16,415 bases of DNA from Prevotellaceae bacterium (GTDB lineage: Bacteria; Bacteroidota; Bacteroidia; Bacteroidales; UBA932). The stretch spans positions 1 to 16,415 of the forward strand of contig JAIRUB010000228.1 in assembly GCA_031254635.1 (NCBI GenBank), read 5' to 3'. Numbering within the stretch: position 1 is the first letter of the stretch; each line of letters starts with the position of its first letter. The translations under genes and the position numbers were made by a program. Shown one piece after another: positions 6,184 to 13,967 of this stretch. The notes under the pieces are model-generated. The model did not search any database. It worked only from the letters and a program-made list of their open reading frames with translations, and was not told the DNA's origin.

Positions 6184-7576
6184 TTTCTGCTATAGACGCT
6201 TTTGTTTTGTTTTGGTAGCGCCCGACCAATATGCCTACCAAGTCGGAGGGTTCTACATTCTTACTGTCAACCAATGATTGTGCTACCACTTTGGCCATAT
6301 CAATTTCCGAACTGCAAGACGGCGCTATGATGGAACTTTGTATGCCATAGGAAAGGGCTAATTCGCGCATTACATGTTTGTGGTAACATTGTGCATAAAC
6401 AGGTACTTTGGGACGATAAGCGCTTAAATAGCGTGCTGTTCGCCCCGAAATGCTGTCGCACAACAAGGCTTTAATCGGAAGATTATTTGTGGCTTCCACC
6501 AACATTTTCGACAGGGTATAAGCCACCGGAGCCGATATATGCAACAAGTGAACATCAAGTAAGGGGTGCAGGTGCTGCTCTATTTCCAGGGCAATTTTAC
6601 TCATGACTTTTACGGTTTCTACAGGATAGGCGCCATTAGCTGTTTCGCCGCTTAACATAATGGCGTCGGCACGCTGGTAGATAGCATTAGCCACATCGCT
6701 TACCTCTGCGCGGGTAGGGCGTGAATGTACAATCATAGAATGGAGCATCTGGGTGGCGATAATCACCGGTTTTTTGAGCAGGCGACCTTTGTCTACTAAT
6801 TTACGTTGTATAACCGGAATTTTTTCGGCAGGTATTTCTACACCCAAGTCGCCGCGCGCCACCATAATACCGTAGGAATGGGTTAAGATTTCATCAATAT
6901 GGTCAACTCCTTCCTGATTTTCTATTTTTGCAATGATTTTAATGTGGCTTTTTTCCTTATCTAAAATATCCTGCACTTCCATTACATCATGTTTACTGCG
7001 AACAAAGGAGTGGGCGATAAAGTCTATATCGTTCTCTATAGCCCATTGGATAAACTCCCTGTCTTTTTTGCTGACAGCCGGTAAACGAATGTTGGTATTG
7101 GGCACATTACCGCTCTTTTTGCCTTTAATTATACCCCTGTCGTTCATCACACAAAGTAAATAGTCGCTGTGTTTTTCTTTTACGCTAATAGCAATCTCGC
7201 CATCGTCTATAAGAATAGTAGCGCCAATGGGAACATCGTTTACAAGGCCTTTGTAGTTTACGTACAGTGCCTGCTCGGACGATAGTTGCTCAGGGTCGCC
7301 ATATATCTTAATTTCATCGCCTTCTTTCACAGCTATTCCTGTGCCGTTTTGCATAGCGGTAGTGCGTAGTTCCGGGCCTTTGGTATCAACCAATATGGCA
7401 ATTTTATCGGAAATTTTCCGCACATTATCAACCACCATTTTTGCAGTGGACAGCTCTTGGTGCGCCGTATTGATGCGTATTACATTCATGCCTGCATTCC
7501 ACAACTCGCGGATAAATTCAGACGAACAATTTCTATCGGAAATCGTAGCTACTATCTTGGTCTTTTTGTATGCCAT
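6146..7576 (-). CDS. pyk: Pyruvate kinase
   Basis: A 476-residue glycolytic enzyme that converts phosphoenolpyruvate and ADP to pyruvate and ATP in the cytosol. KTKIVATISD opens the first barrel strand. IIAKIENQEGVDHIDEI (214-230) carries the catalytic lysine K217, and MVARGDLGVEIP (238-249) carries metal and substrate ligands. LSGETANGAYPVE (308-320) and a complete C-terminal domain follow. The active-site segment reads RINTAHQ (34-40) in place of the usual RxNxSHG, a variant I believe occurs in Bacteroidota homologues. The stop (6146-6148) lies one base beyond the duplicated nth fragment on the other strand. It is transcribed divergently from xerD. Confidence 0.96.
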   Translation of the reverse strand: MAYKKTKIVATISDRNCSSEFIRELWNAGMNVIRINTAHQELSTAKMVVDNVRKISDKIAILVDTKGPELRTTAMQNGTGIAVKEGDEIKIYGDPEQLSSEQALYVNYKGLVNDVPIGATILIDDGEIAISVKEKHSDYLLCVMNDRGIIKGKKSGNVPNTNIRLPAVSKKDREFIQWAIENDIDFIAHSFVRSKHDVMEVQDILDKEKSHIKIIAKIENQEGVDHIDEILTHSYGIMVARGDLGVEIPAEKIPVIQRKLVDKGRLLKKPVIIATQMLHSMIVHSRPTRAEVSDVANAIYQRADAIMLSGETANGAYPVETVKVMSKIALEIEQHLHPLLDVHLLHISAPVAYTLSKMLVEATNNLPIKALLCDSISGRTARYLSAYRPKVPVYAQCYHKHVMRELALSYGIQSSIIAPSCSSEIDMAKVVAQSLVDSKNVEPSDLVGILVGRYQNKTKASIAEINEVGQLLSSSL

Positions 7577-7608
7577 TATGGTTATGATTAAAATTCGATT
7601 TTATTTTG

Positions 7609-7616
7609 TACTTTTG
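7609..7616 (+). promoter_or_regulatory. -7 element for xerD
   Basis: TACTTTTG fits TAnnTTTG and is 48 bases before the xerD ATG. It overlaps the pyk leader and lies 5 bases from the pyk -7 element on the opposite strand, so the two promoters may interfere. No clear -33 box is visible. Confidence 0.45.
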
Positions 7617-7621
7617 TGCTG

Positions 7622-7629
7622 CAAAGATA
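7622..7629 (-). promoter_or_regulatory. -7 element for pyk
   Basis: CAAAGATA on the plus strand reads TATCTTTG on the minus strand, a match to TAnnTTTG, 45 bases before the pyk start. The same octamer precedes nusB (15711-15718) and porT (9338-9345). Confidence 0.55.
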
Positions 7630-7664
7630 CGTTTTTTTTTTGATATACCTATTTGTAAATTATA

Positions 7665-8615
7665 ATGTCGCCTAAGCAATTCTCAGATTCATCAGTACTT
7701 TCATCTTGGAATACCGCAATAGATGATTTTGTGGTATATCTGCGGCTTGAGCGCTCCTTAAGCGAGCATTCGGTGGAGGCCTATTGTCGTGATATAGGAA
7801 AGCTACGTGATTTTGCTGTTGAAACCTTGGCTAAATCACCTGTCGATTTATTACATACAGATATAGAAACTTTTTTAGCTACACTCTACGACTATGGAAT
7901 GCATAAGCGTTCGCAAGCGAGGGTGCTAAGCGGAGTTAAGGCTTTTTACAAATTTTTAATTATAGAAGAAGAAATTAATGCTAATCCTGCAGAATTGCTC
8001 GAAGCGCCTAAGTTAGGCCTATATCTTCCCGATGTGTTAAGTATTACGGAAATAGAAACTATTATTGAGGCCGTAGATGCCAGTCAACTTGATGGGCATC
8101 GCAACCGTGCAATGCTAGAAGTGTTGTATGGCTGCGGTTTGCGGGTATCAGAATTAATCAACCTGAAGCTTTCCGACTTGTTTTTTATTGATGGTTTTAT
8201 TCGGGTTACCGGAAAAGGCGATAAGCAGCGTTTGGTGCCAATAGGGGAGACGGCAATTAAAGAAATTGAGCGGTATTGCCGGATGCGGCGTATACAAAAA
8301 ATAGAGCCGAAAAGCGAAGACATTTTGTTTTTAAACCGCAACGGTAAAGGCTTGTCGCGTGTAATGGTATTTAAAATAATTAAACAATTAGCGGCTAAAA
8401 GCGGATTAGAGAAGAATATTAGCCCACATACTTTCCGGCATTCATTTGCTACTCACCTTGTTGAAAACGGCGCCGACTTGCGCGCTGTGCAAGAAATGTT
8501 GGGACACGAGAGTATTTTAACTACGGAAATATATACTCATGTAAATAGGAAGCGTTGGCAGGCCAATATTATGCAATATCACCCCCGCAAGGCTAAGCCT
8601 TTTTATTCGAAGTGA
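7665..8615 (+). CDS. xerD: Tyrosine recombinase XerD-type
   Basis: A 316-residue site-specific recombinase. With its XerC partner it resolves chromosome dimers at dif near the terminus. The N-terminal SAM-like core-binding domain covers about residues 15-105. The catalytic domain holds R160 (GCGLRVSEL), K184 (TGKGDKQR), H255 and R258 (SPHTFRHSFATHL), H281 (MLGHES) and nucleophile Y290 (TTEIYTHV). All six active-site residues are present. Length and motifs fit a housekeeping Xer protein, rather than a phage or conjugative-element integrase. It diverges from pyk and its stop overlaps that of porT by 13 bases. XerC and XerD are hard to tell apart by eye; the D assignment rests on length and the neighbouring pyk, which I recall as usual in Bacteroidales. 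Confidence 0.88.
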   Translation: MSPKQFSDSSVLSSWNTAIDDFVVYLRLERSLSEHSVEAYCRDIGKLRDFAVETLAKSPVDLLHTDIETFLATLYDYGMHKRSQARVLSGVKAFYKFLIIEEEINANPAELLEAPKLGLYLPDVLSITEIETIIEAVDASQLDGHRNRAMLEVLYGCGLRVSELINLKLSDLFFIDGFIRVTGKGDKQRLVPIGETAIKEIERYCRMRRIQKIEPKSEDILFLNRNGKGLSRVMVFKIIKQLAAKSGLEKNISPHTFRHSFATHLVENGADLRAVQEMLGHESILTTEIYTHVNRKRWQANIMQYHPRKAKPFYSK

Positions 8616-9328
8616 AAACTCAGTAAAAGCAATCGGGAATTCATGCGGCTGATAGCATCGCGATAACCTTCGTACCTTTCTGCTACATTCTTGGATGCCA
8701 CATTTATCATACCGCCCGAATATTTGATTTCTACCGATAATTTGAAATAGTAATAGAAGAAATCGAAGCCAATGCCGAAATCATAAAAAGGCTCAACAGC
8801 ATTCAGCGCGAAGTAAACGCCTTTGGATTCATTAATACCACAGCCAAAATTGTATTTAATATTAAATCCACCGAGAATATATGGCCGGAAATTACTGTGC
8901 CGGTTGGTTTCGTATTTGATATGAAATGGGAAGTCTATATAGTAAGAATCGAAGGGCATTTTATGTATCAACTCTTTGCTGAGGGCATCATAATAGCTAA
9001 GTTCACGTTGCCCGAAGCATATACCTCCTCCTGTACGCAGGTGCAAATTACGTACAATCTTATAGTCAATAATACCGGCAATTTGGAAGCCCAAACCCGG
9101 ATTTGTAACTTCTGTTTGTAATACAACAGAGTGAGGAAAATCGGGAAGATTAACGATTTTCAAATCGTTAGTAACATGAAAATCGGCTACGTGCAAACCC
9201 AAAGTCATTCCAAAACGCCAGCTACGTTCATAGTCATAGTGTAATAGATATAACTCCTGTGTCTGTACTTGTGATTTTACAGGCGAGATACACAATAAGA
9301 ACAGCAGTATATGTAATAAGCGTTTCAT
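8603..9328 (-). CDS. porT: PorT-like outer-membrane protein of type IX secretion
   Basis: A 241-residue protein from the ATG at 9328. This start gives a clean signal peptide (MKRLLHILLFLLCISPVKSQ) and lies 9 bases after a -7 element; the in-frame ATG at 9397 would place a hydrophilic extension before the signal and overlap menG. The rest is a small beta-barrel with alternating aromatic strands (FGMTLGLHVADFHV, YYIDFPFHIKYE, PYILGGFNIKYNFG) ending in LLLLSFHFE. Length, fold and the position directly after menG/ubiE match PorT, a membrane component of the type IX secretion system needed to export gingipains in Porphyromonas. If right, the organism exports proteins with type IX C-terminal signals. 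A generic PorT-family barrel is the alternative. It converges on xerD with a 13-base overlap. Confidence 0.78.
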   Translation of the reverse strand: MKRLLHILLFLLCISPVKSQVQTQELYLLHYDYERSWRFGMTLGLHVADFHVTNDLKIVNLPDFPHSVVLQTEVTNPGLGFQIAGIIDYKIVRNLHLRTGGGICFGQRELSYYDALSKELIHKMPFDSYYIDFPFHIKYETNRHSNFRPYILGGFNIKYNFGCGINESKGVYFALNAVEPFYDFGIGFDFFYYYFKLSVEIKYSGGMINVASKNVAERYEGYRDAISRMNSRLLLLSFHFE

Positions 9329-9337
9329 TCCGAAAAA

Positions 9338-9345
9338 CAAAGATA
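9338..9345 (-). promoter_or_regulatory. -7 element for porT
   Basis: TATCTTTG on the minus strand fits TAnnTTTG and ends 9 bases before the ATG at 9328. It lies in the 34-base gap after menG, so porT may be expressed both from here and by read-through. It also supports the shorter porT start. The expected -33 TTTG is not seen. Confidence 0.5.
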
Positions 9346-9362
9346 TGTATTTTTTTGGATAT

Positions 9363-10055
9363 TTAACACTTTGCAATATATATTCCACAAATACCAAATG
9401 TAAGTATTTTGTAGTTAGACGCTTTGAAATTTAAAAGGGTTAATGTGCTGATAAATTTTTCTCGTTGGGGAAATTCGGCTATCGTGGCCGGAAGGTAGCT
9501 ATAGGCTGAAGCGTGCTTGGAAACAATGCGGCCTATGAGGGGAATGATGCAGACTGAGTAAAAGCGGTAGAGCGGTTTCATTGGCCAACCGTGCGGAGTA
9601 GTGAACTCAAGAATGGCTACCATACCCCCAGGCTTTAACACCCTACGTATCTCATATAGCCCCTCGTGCAAATGTTCAAAATTACGAACCCCGAAAGCTA
9701 TACTTACCACATCAAAGCTATGGTCGGGAAAGGGTAGAGCAGCGGCAGTAGCTTGCATGAATGTAATTGGTATAAATTTTTTTGCCTGTTTTTTACGGGC
9801 TATATCCAACATCCCATCAGCAACGTCCACTCCAATAACGGTAGCTTTTGTTCTTTTATAGAGCAAAAAGGCCAAATCGCCAGTGCCGGTAGCCACATCT
9901 AAGATATGCTGCGGGCAGGTTTTGGCTACTTCCTTTACCAATTGCCGCCGCCAATACTTATCCCTGCCAAAGGCCAACAAATGATTCAAAAAGTCGTATC
10001 GCGACGCTATGCGGTTAAACATGTAGGCCACTTCCTGCACACTTTTATTAATCAT
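9363..10055 (-). CDS. menG: Demethylmenaquinone methyltransferase (MenG/UbiE)
   Basis: A 230-residue SAM-dependent methyltransferase that makes the last methyl transfer in menaquinone synthesis. Family signatures are YDFLNHLLAFGRDKYWRR (20-37), the SAM-binding motif DVATGTGD (53-60), GVDVADGMLDIA (75-86), FGVRNFE (121-127) and EFTTP (150-154). Length is normal. The gene is often called ubiE, but Bacteroidota make menaquinone, so menG is the better name. Its ATG lies inside the purL stop region, with an 8-base overlap inside a 7-base tandem repeat. Confidence 0.95.
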   Translation of the reverse strand: MINKSVQEVAYMFNRIASRYDFLNHLLAFGRDKYWRRQLVKEVAKTCPQHILDVATGTGDLAFLLYKRTKATVIGVDVADGMLDIARKKQAKKFIPITFMQATAAALPFPDHSFDVVSIAFGVRNFEHLHEGLYEIRRVLKPGGMVAILEFTTPHGWPMKPLYRFYSVCIIPLIGRIVSKHASAYSYLPATIAEFPQREKFISTLTLLNFKASNYKILTFGICGIYIAKC

Positions 10056-10064
10056 TAATCATTA
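10047..10064. repeat. Tandem 7-base repeat at the purL stop / menG start
   Basis: On the plus strand TTAATCA occurs twice in tandem (10048-10061) with partial units on both sides. On the minus strand this gives ATGATTA units, so the purL stop TAA (10048-10050) and the menG start ATG (10053-10055) are both built from the repeat. It is the reverse complement of the unit found at the ybbR/coaE junction. Confidence 0.7.
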
Positions 10065-12270
10065 TTTCTAATGCGTTGTCGTAAATATCTTTCAAATCTT
10101 TAACAAATCCTAACGATTGGTTGTCGACACGCAACTCGCCTTTGGTTACATGGCCTAAGGTGGTTACCGGGACGTTTTGCGTGGCCATGAAATCAACAAA
10201 GCGCGTTTCCTGCGCAGCTGATACGCTTACCACAATGCGCCCCTGCCCTTCGCCGAAAAGGAAAGCATCAGTCCTGATATCCGAGTCGGTAGTAATATCG
10301 AAACCAAGCAGGTTGGGCATGGCCGATTCCAACAAGGTAATAAATAAACCGCCGTCGGACACGTCGTGGGCACTTCTTACCAAATCCTGGCGGATGGCTT
10401 CCAATACCGCCTGCTGAACAGCTAATTCTTCTTCCAAATCAAAATAAGGCGCAGGAGAAGCCTTAATACCATGATAACTATAGAGGTATTCTGATGAAGC
10501 AATATCATCGGTCGAAACGCCGATAAGGTAAATCATATCGCCCTTTTTGTCGAAGGCCAAAGAAGTGTGGTGGCGCTTATCTTTGAGTATGCCGAGCATC
10601 CCGATGGTGGGCGTGGGATTTACAGCTTCGGGTCTGCCTTTGATTTCCGACTGGTTATAGAAGCTGACATTACCTCCGGTTACCGGCGTTCCGAAATGTT
10701 CACAAGCGCGCCCCATTCCTTTGATGGCGTTTACAAACTGCCAATACACTTCAGGATTGTAAGGATTGCCGAAGTTCAGGCAATTGGTGATGGCGCAAGG
10801 CTCAGCGCCGGAACAAACTACATTGCGGGCTGCTTCGGCTACGGCAATCATTGTACCAATTTCCGGATCGGCTTTCACATAGCGGCTGTTGCAGTCGGTA
10901 CACACCGCTAAGGCTTTGTTGGTATTTTTTATGTTGACTACGCCGGCGTCCGAGGGATAATTGGTACTCATATTTACCGTGCGTACCATAGAGTCGTATT
11001 GTTCATAAACCCACCGCTTACTGGCGATGTTGGGATGAGCAGTCAAGGCCAGCGCCACTGCTGCTAAATCATGAGGTTGTTCTATCTTTTCAGAATTAAA
11101 TTTTTTGTATTCTTGGTAATAGGCGGGTTCCTTATATTCGCGTTCATACTGAGGAGCTCCTCCTCCTAACACCAATACTGATGCGGGAACTATGGCTGCC
11201 AATTGGGCCTCATAATAAAATTCCAATTTATCCTCGGCAATCACCTCTCCTATGATTTCGCAAGCTAAATCCCATTTTTCAAAAATCGTTTCTACCACAG
11301 CTTCCTTGCCTTTCTCGACTACTATCAACATACGTTCTTGCGATTCAGATAGCAGGATTTCCCATGCCTCCATGTTCTTTTGACGCATGGGTACCTTGCT
11401 CAAGTCTATACGCATACCACAGCCGCCGCGTTCGCTCATCTCGCTGGTTGAACAAATGATACCCGCCGCTCCCATATCCTGCATGCCCACTACAGCGCCG
11501 CTCTTAACCAGTTCTAAACTGGCTTCCAATAACAATTTTTCCATAAAAGGATCGCCTACTTGTATTGATGGTATATCGTTGGCTGAGTCTTCCGTGATAT
11601 TGGCTGAAGCAAAAGTGGTACCATGTATGCCGTCTTTCCCTGTTGAAGAGCCTACAATGTACACCGGATTTCCTATGCCGGATGCTGTAGCTGAAATAGT
11701 TTCGCCCTTGCGTACCAATCCTACCGACATGGCGTTTACCAAAGGATTGATGTGGTAACACTCGTCGAAATACACTTCGCCACCCACTACAGGAACGCCG
11801 AAGCAATTGCCGTAGTGGCTGATACCTTTAACTACACCGCGCAGCAAAAATTTTGTACGTTCATCATTAAGGTTACCGAAGCGCAAAGAGTTGAGTTGTG
11901 CTATAGGCCGCGCTCCCATGGTAAACACATCGCGGTTGATGCCGCCCACTCCCGTGGCTGCTCCCTGCACAGGTTCCACAGCGCAGGGGTGATTGTGCGA
12001 TTCAATTTTGAAAGCGCAGGCCCAGCCGTCGCCCACGTCCACCAATCCTGCATTCTCTTCACCGGCTTCGGCCAAGATATGTTCACCTTTTTTTGGTAAG
12101 GTTTTGAGCCATTTGATGGAATTTTTATAAGAAGCGTGTTCGCTCCACATAGCCGAAAAAATGCTTAATTCGGTAAAGTTCGGCACACGCCCCAATATTT
12201 CTTTTATTTTGTCAAATTCTTCGGAAAGAAGGCCCAATTCCTTAGCTGCTTCGTAGTTTATTGATTGCAT
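10048..12270 (-). CDS. purL: Phosphoribosylformylglycinamidine synthase, short PurL form
   Basis: A 740-residue subunit of the enzyme that converts FGAR to FGAM in purine synthesis. Conserved stretches are MWSEHASYK (41-49), ESHNHP (90-95), GAATGVGGINRDVFTMGARP (103-122), GMQDMGAAG and, in the second half, NVVCSGAEP, GTPVTGGNVS and SAHDVSDGG. The length fits the Bacillus-type small PurL, which needs separate PurS and PurQ proteins (PurQ supplies ammonia from glutamine); neither is in the window. From memory, many Bacteroides instead carry the large single-chain form, which would be a useful lineage marker. It sits 61 bases after a small barrel gene and overlaps menG by 8 bases. Confidence 0.95.
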   Translation of the reverse strand: MQSINYEAAKELGLLSEEFDKIKEILGRVPNFTELSIFSAMWSEHASYKNSIKWLKTLPKKGEHILAEAGEENAGLVDVGDGWACAFKIESHNHPCAVEPVQGAATGVGGINRDVFTMGARPIAQLNSLRFGNLNDERTKFLLRGVVKGISHYGNCFGVPVVGGEVYFDECYHINPLVNAMSVGLVRKGETISATASGIGNPVYIVGSSTGKDGIHGTTFASANITEDSANDIPSIQVGDPFMEKLLLEASLELVKSGAVVGMQDMGAAGIICSTSEMSERGGCGMRIDLSKVPMRQKNMEAWEILLSESQERMLIVVEKGKEAVVETIFEKWDLACEIIGEVIAEDKLEFYYEAQLAAIVPASVLVLGGGAPQYEREYKEPAYYQEYKKFNSEKIEQPHDLAAVALALTAHPNIASKRWVYEQYDSMVRTVNMSTNYPSDAGVVNIKNTNKALAVCTDCNSRYVKADPEIGTMIAVAEAARNVVCSGAEPCAITNCLNFGNPYNPEVYWQFVNAIKGMGRACEHFGTPVTGGNVSFYNQSEIKGRPEAVNPTPTIGMLGILKDKRHHTSLAFDKKGDMIYLIGVSTDDIASSEYLYSYHGIKASPAPYFDLEEELAVQQAVLEAIRQDLVRSAHDVSDGGLFITLLESAMPNLLGFDITTDSDIRTDAFLFGEGQGRIVVSVSAAQETRFVDFMATQNVPVTTLGHVTKGELRVDNQSLGFVKDLKDIYDNALEIMIND

Positions 12271-12313
12271 AATTTAACTCTGTTTATTTCCATTTTTTTG
12301 ATTACTTCTTTTA

Positions 12314-12327
12314 ACTCGTCACTCGTT
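12314..12327. repeat. Tandem 7-base repeat, two units
   Basis: ACTCGTC and ACTCGTT lie side by side in the 61-base gap between the small barrel gene and purL, just after the barrel gene's stop codon on the minus strand. Two units alone could be chance; it counts because four other gaps also show a 7-base period. Confidence 0.45.
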
Positions 12328-12331
12328 ACCA

Positions 12332-12841
12332 TTAAAAAGCAATATTCGCACGTAATGTCGGCCCGCCGGAACCGTATTGTTTGAGATAGAATACATCCCA
12401 AAGCGCTACTAAACTGATGCGTGTACGTCCGGATTGAGTATATATACCAACGCCCACGGGTAAGAAGTTGTTAAAGTTCGACCACTCCTCTCCATTCTTT
12501 TTGATATTGCTGTTTAGAAAACTGTATTCAGCATGCCCTACCAAACCAAATGCTCCGGGAATTATAGGAACTTCGGCTCTTCCGAAAAGCCCACCGCCAT
12601 AACTGTTGGCGCTGTAGTCAATACCCTTGCCGTAAGAGTATTCGTATGTAGCGAATATCCCTACGGAAAAAATATTGGTAATACGATAGCCTATTGTAGG
12701 CTGAATGGCTATATCGGTGTAGTCACTGCTAATGTTAACACCGACACCTCCACCAACATATATATGGTTAAAAAAATTCTGCGCCGATATGACAAAAGGC
12801 ATCAGGCTTGCGACTACTAAAAGAACTGATATTTTTTTCAT
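12332..12841 (-). CDS. Small outer-membrane beta-barrel protein
   Basis: A 169-residue exported protein. A signal peptide (MKKISVLLVVASLMPFVISA, cut before QN) is followed by about eight short amphipathic strands with glycine turns (HIYVGGGVGVNI, PTIGYRITNIFSVGIFATYEY, GFGLVGHAEYSF-like segment, LPVGVGIYT, TRISLVALWDVFYL) and a final LRANIAF. The aromatic terminal residue and the strand count suggest an OmpA/OmpW-size barrel without a plug or peptidoglycan-binding domain. No function can be assigned. It lies downstream of the DUF5606 gene on the same strand, 80 bases away, with no clear TAnnTTTG element. Confidence 0.75.
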   Translation of the reverse strand: MKKISVLLVVASLMPFVISAQNFFNHIYVGGGVGVNISSDYTDIAIQPTIGYRITNIFSVGIFATYEYSYGKGIDYSANSYGGGLFGRAEVPIIPGAFGLVGHAEYSFLNSNIKKNGEEWSNFNNFLPVGVGIYTQSGRTRISLVALWDVFYLKQYGSGGPTLRANIAF

Positions 12842-12867
12842 GATTAAAATTGATGATTTGCTTATTT

Positions 12868-12896
12868 GGTATCAGGTATCAGGATATGAGATATGA
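12868..12896. repeat. Tandem 7-base repeat, about 4 imperfect units
   Basis: GGTATCA occurs twice in tandem (12868-12881), followed by the related GGATATGA and GATATGA. It lies in the 80-base gap between the DUF5606 gene and the small barrel gene. Confidence 0.6.
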
Positions 12897-12921
12897 AACA
12901 TGCGATTCTCCATACCCTTAG

Positions 12922-13362
12922 CTACTTTTCTTCTTTCTCTTTATTATCCTCTTCTTGTTCTTTTTCCTCTTTTTCAAAATCAAGCATATCATTCTCCTGT
13001 AAGCTGTTGTACCACTCTGCTAATTTTTTAATATGAGAAGGATATACGCGCTCACGGTCGTAGTCGGGCATCACGCTTTCTATAAATCTAACTAAAGTAG
13101 CAGTATCCGACTTGGGGTCTATTGATTTTTCGCCATTATATACATTTTTGACTTTCTCTAAAACTTCCTGCAACGGAACTTCTTCTTTGTCGGTGTACAT
13201 AGCTACATCGCTCAAAGTGGTAACACGCATGGATGGGCCTGCATTCATTCTTTTTTTATTCAATAACGATTCCACTATAATTCCGTTGCGACTTTGTGAT
13301 ACATAAATAAATAGTCCGTGGTATCCGGTAATGGCAAATACTTTTTCTAAATTGGTTTTCAT
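12922..13362 (-). CDS. DUF5606 family protein
   Basis: A 146-residue cytosolic protein of a family I recognise as conserved in Bacteroidota and of unknown function. The recognisable part is the first 115 residues: FAITGYHGLFIYVSQSRNGIIVESL (9-33), SDVAMYTDKEEVPLQEVL (51-68), VRFIESVMPDYDRERVYPSHIKKLAEWY (91-118). The N-terminal half may form a small beta-sheet domain and the second a helical one. The last 20 residues are almost wholly glutamate and lysine, a charged disordered tail. The start overlaps the coaE stop by 4 bases (ATGA), so the two are probably translationally coupled. Confidence 0.85.
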   Translation of the reverse strand: MKTNLEKVFAITGYHGLFIYVSQSRNGIIVESLLNKKRMNAGPSMRVTTLSDVAMYTDKEEVPLQEVLEKVKNVYNGEKSIDPKSDTATLVRFIESVMPDYDRERVYPSHIKKLAEWYNSLQENDMLDFEKEEKEQEEDNKEKEEK

Positions 13363-13943
13363 ACTAATGTTATAATTTTTTTATGAATAGCTGTTATTTG
13401 CGGCAGTAACGCTTCCTTGTTGTCGTTGATGATGATATAGTCGGCCTTAGCATTGCGTTCTTCGTCGCTCCATTGTTTCGATATCCGCTGCCTTATTTGT
13501 TCTTCCGAACTTCCGTCGCGTTGTATAACACGGGCTATACGTATGCTTTCCGGCGCCGATATACTGATGTTAATATCCATTTCACCGGCCATTCCGCACT
13601 CAAAGAGAATGGCTGCCTCATGCAATACGTAAGGCGCTTTTTGTTCCTGCATCCACTCTGTAAATGCTTTTGATAGTAAGGTATGTGTCAGTTCATTAAC
13701 TTGACGCAGCAAACGGTCATTATTAAAGATAAGCGCTGCTAATATCTTAGGCTGTAATTGTCCCTTATCATAAATAGTTGGGCCGAACAGATTGAGCATT
13801 GCTTCTTGCAGGCGCTTGTCCGTATCGTAGAGTTTTTTTACCGTATCATCGGCATAAAACACCGGTATGCCTAAAGTCTGGAATACTTTAGAAACGGTTG
13901 TTTTCCCACTACCGATACCTCCGCTGAGACCCACTCGGAACAT
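13359..13943 (-). CDS. coaE: Dephospho-CoA kinase
   Basis: A 194-residue kinase that adds the 3' phosphate to dephospho-CoA, the last step of coenzyme A synthesis. The P-loop GGIGSGKTT is at 8-16 and the conserved substrate-site aspartates follow in FYADDTVKKLYD (29-40). HEAAILFECGM and the IQRDG segment are also typical. Length is normal. The ATG is immediately preceded by 3.5 copies of a 7-base repeat that also contains the ybbR stop. Confidence 0.96.
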   Translation of the reverse strand: MFRVGLSGGIGSGKTTVSKVFQTLGIPVFYADDTVKKLYDTDKRLQEAMLNLFGPTIYDKGQLQPKILAALIFNNDRLLRQVNELTHTLLSKAFTEWMQEQKAPYVLHEAAILFECGMAGEMDINISISAPESIRIARVIQRDGSSEEQIRQRISKQWSDEERNAKADYIIINDNKEALLPQITAIHKKIITLV

Positions 13944-13967
13944 AATGATTAATGATTAATGATTAAT
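13943..13967. repeat. Tandem 7-base repeat (TAATGAT), 3.5 units, between ybbR and coaE
   Basis: TAATGAT occurs three times without a mismatch (13943-13963), then a partial unit. On the minus strand it fills the whole gap from the ybbR stop (13963-13965) to the coaE ATG (13941-13943). Because 7 is not a multiple of 3, the unit places stop codons in all frames. Confidence 0.8.

Noticed and set aside
7665..8615. XerD-type gene as the integrase of a mobile element
   Set aside because: No attachment-site duplication or element genes are next to it, and its length and full active site fit the housekeeping protein.
9329..9397. Upstream in-frame start for porT
   Set aside because: It would place 23 residues before the signal peptide, overlap menG and span the -7 element.
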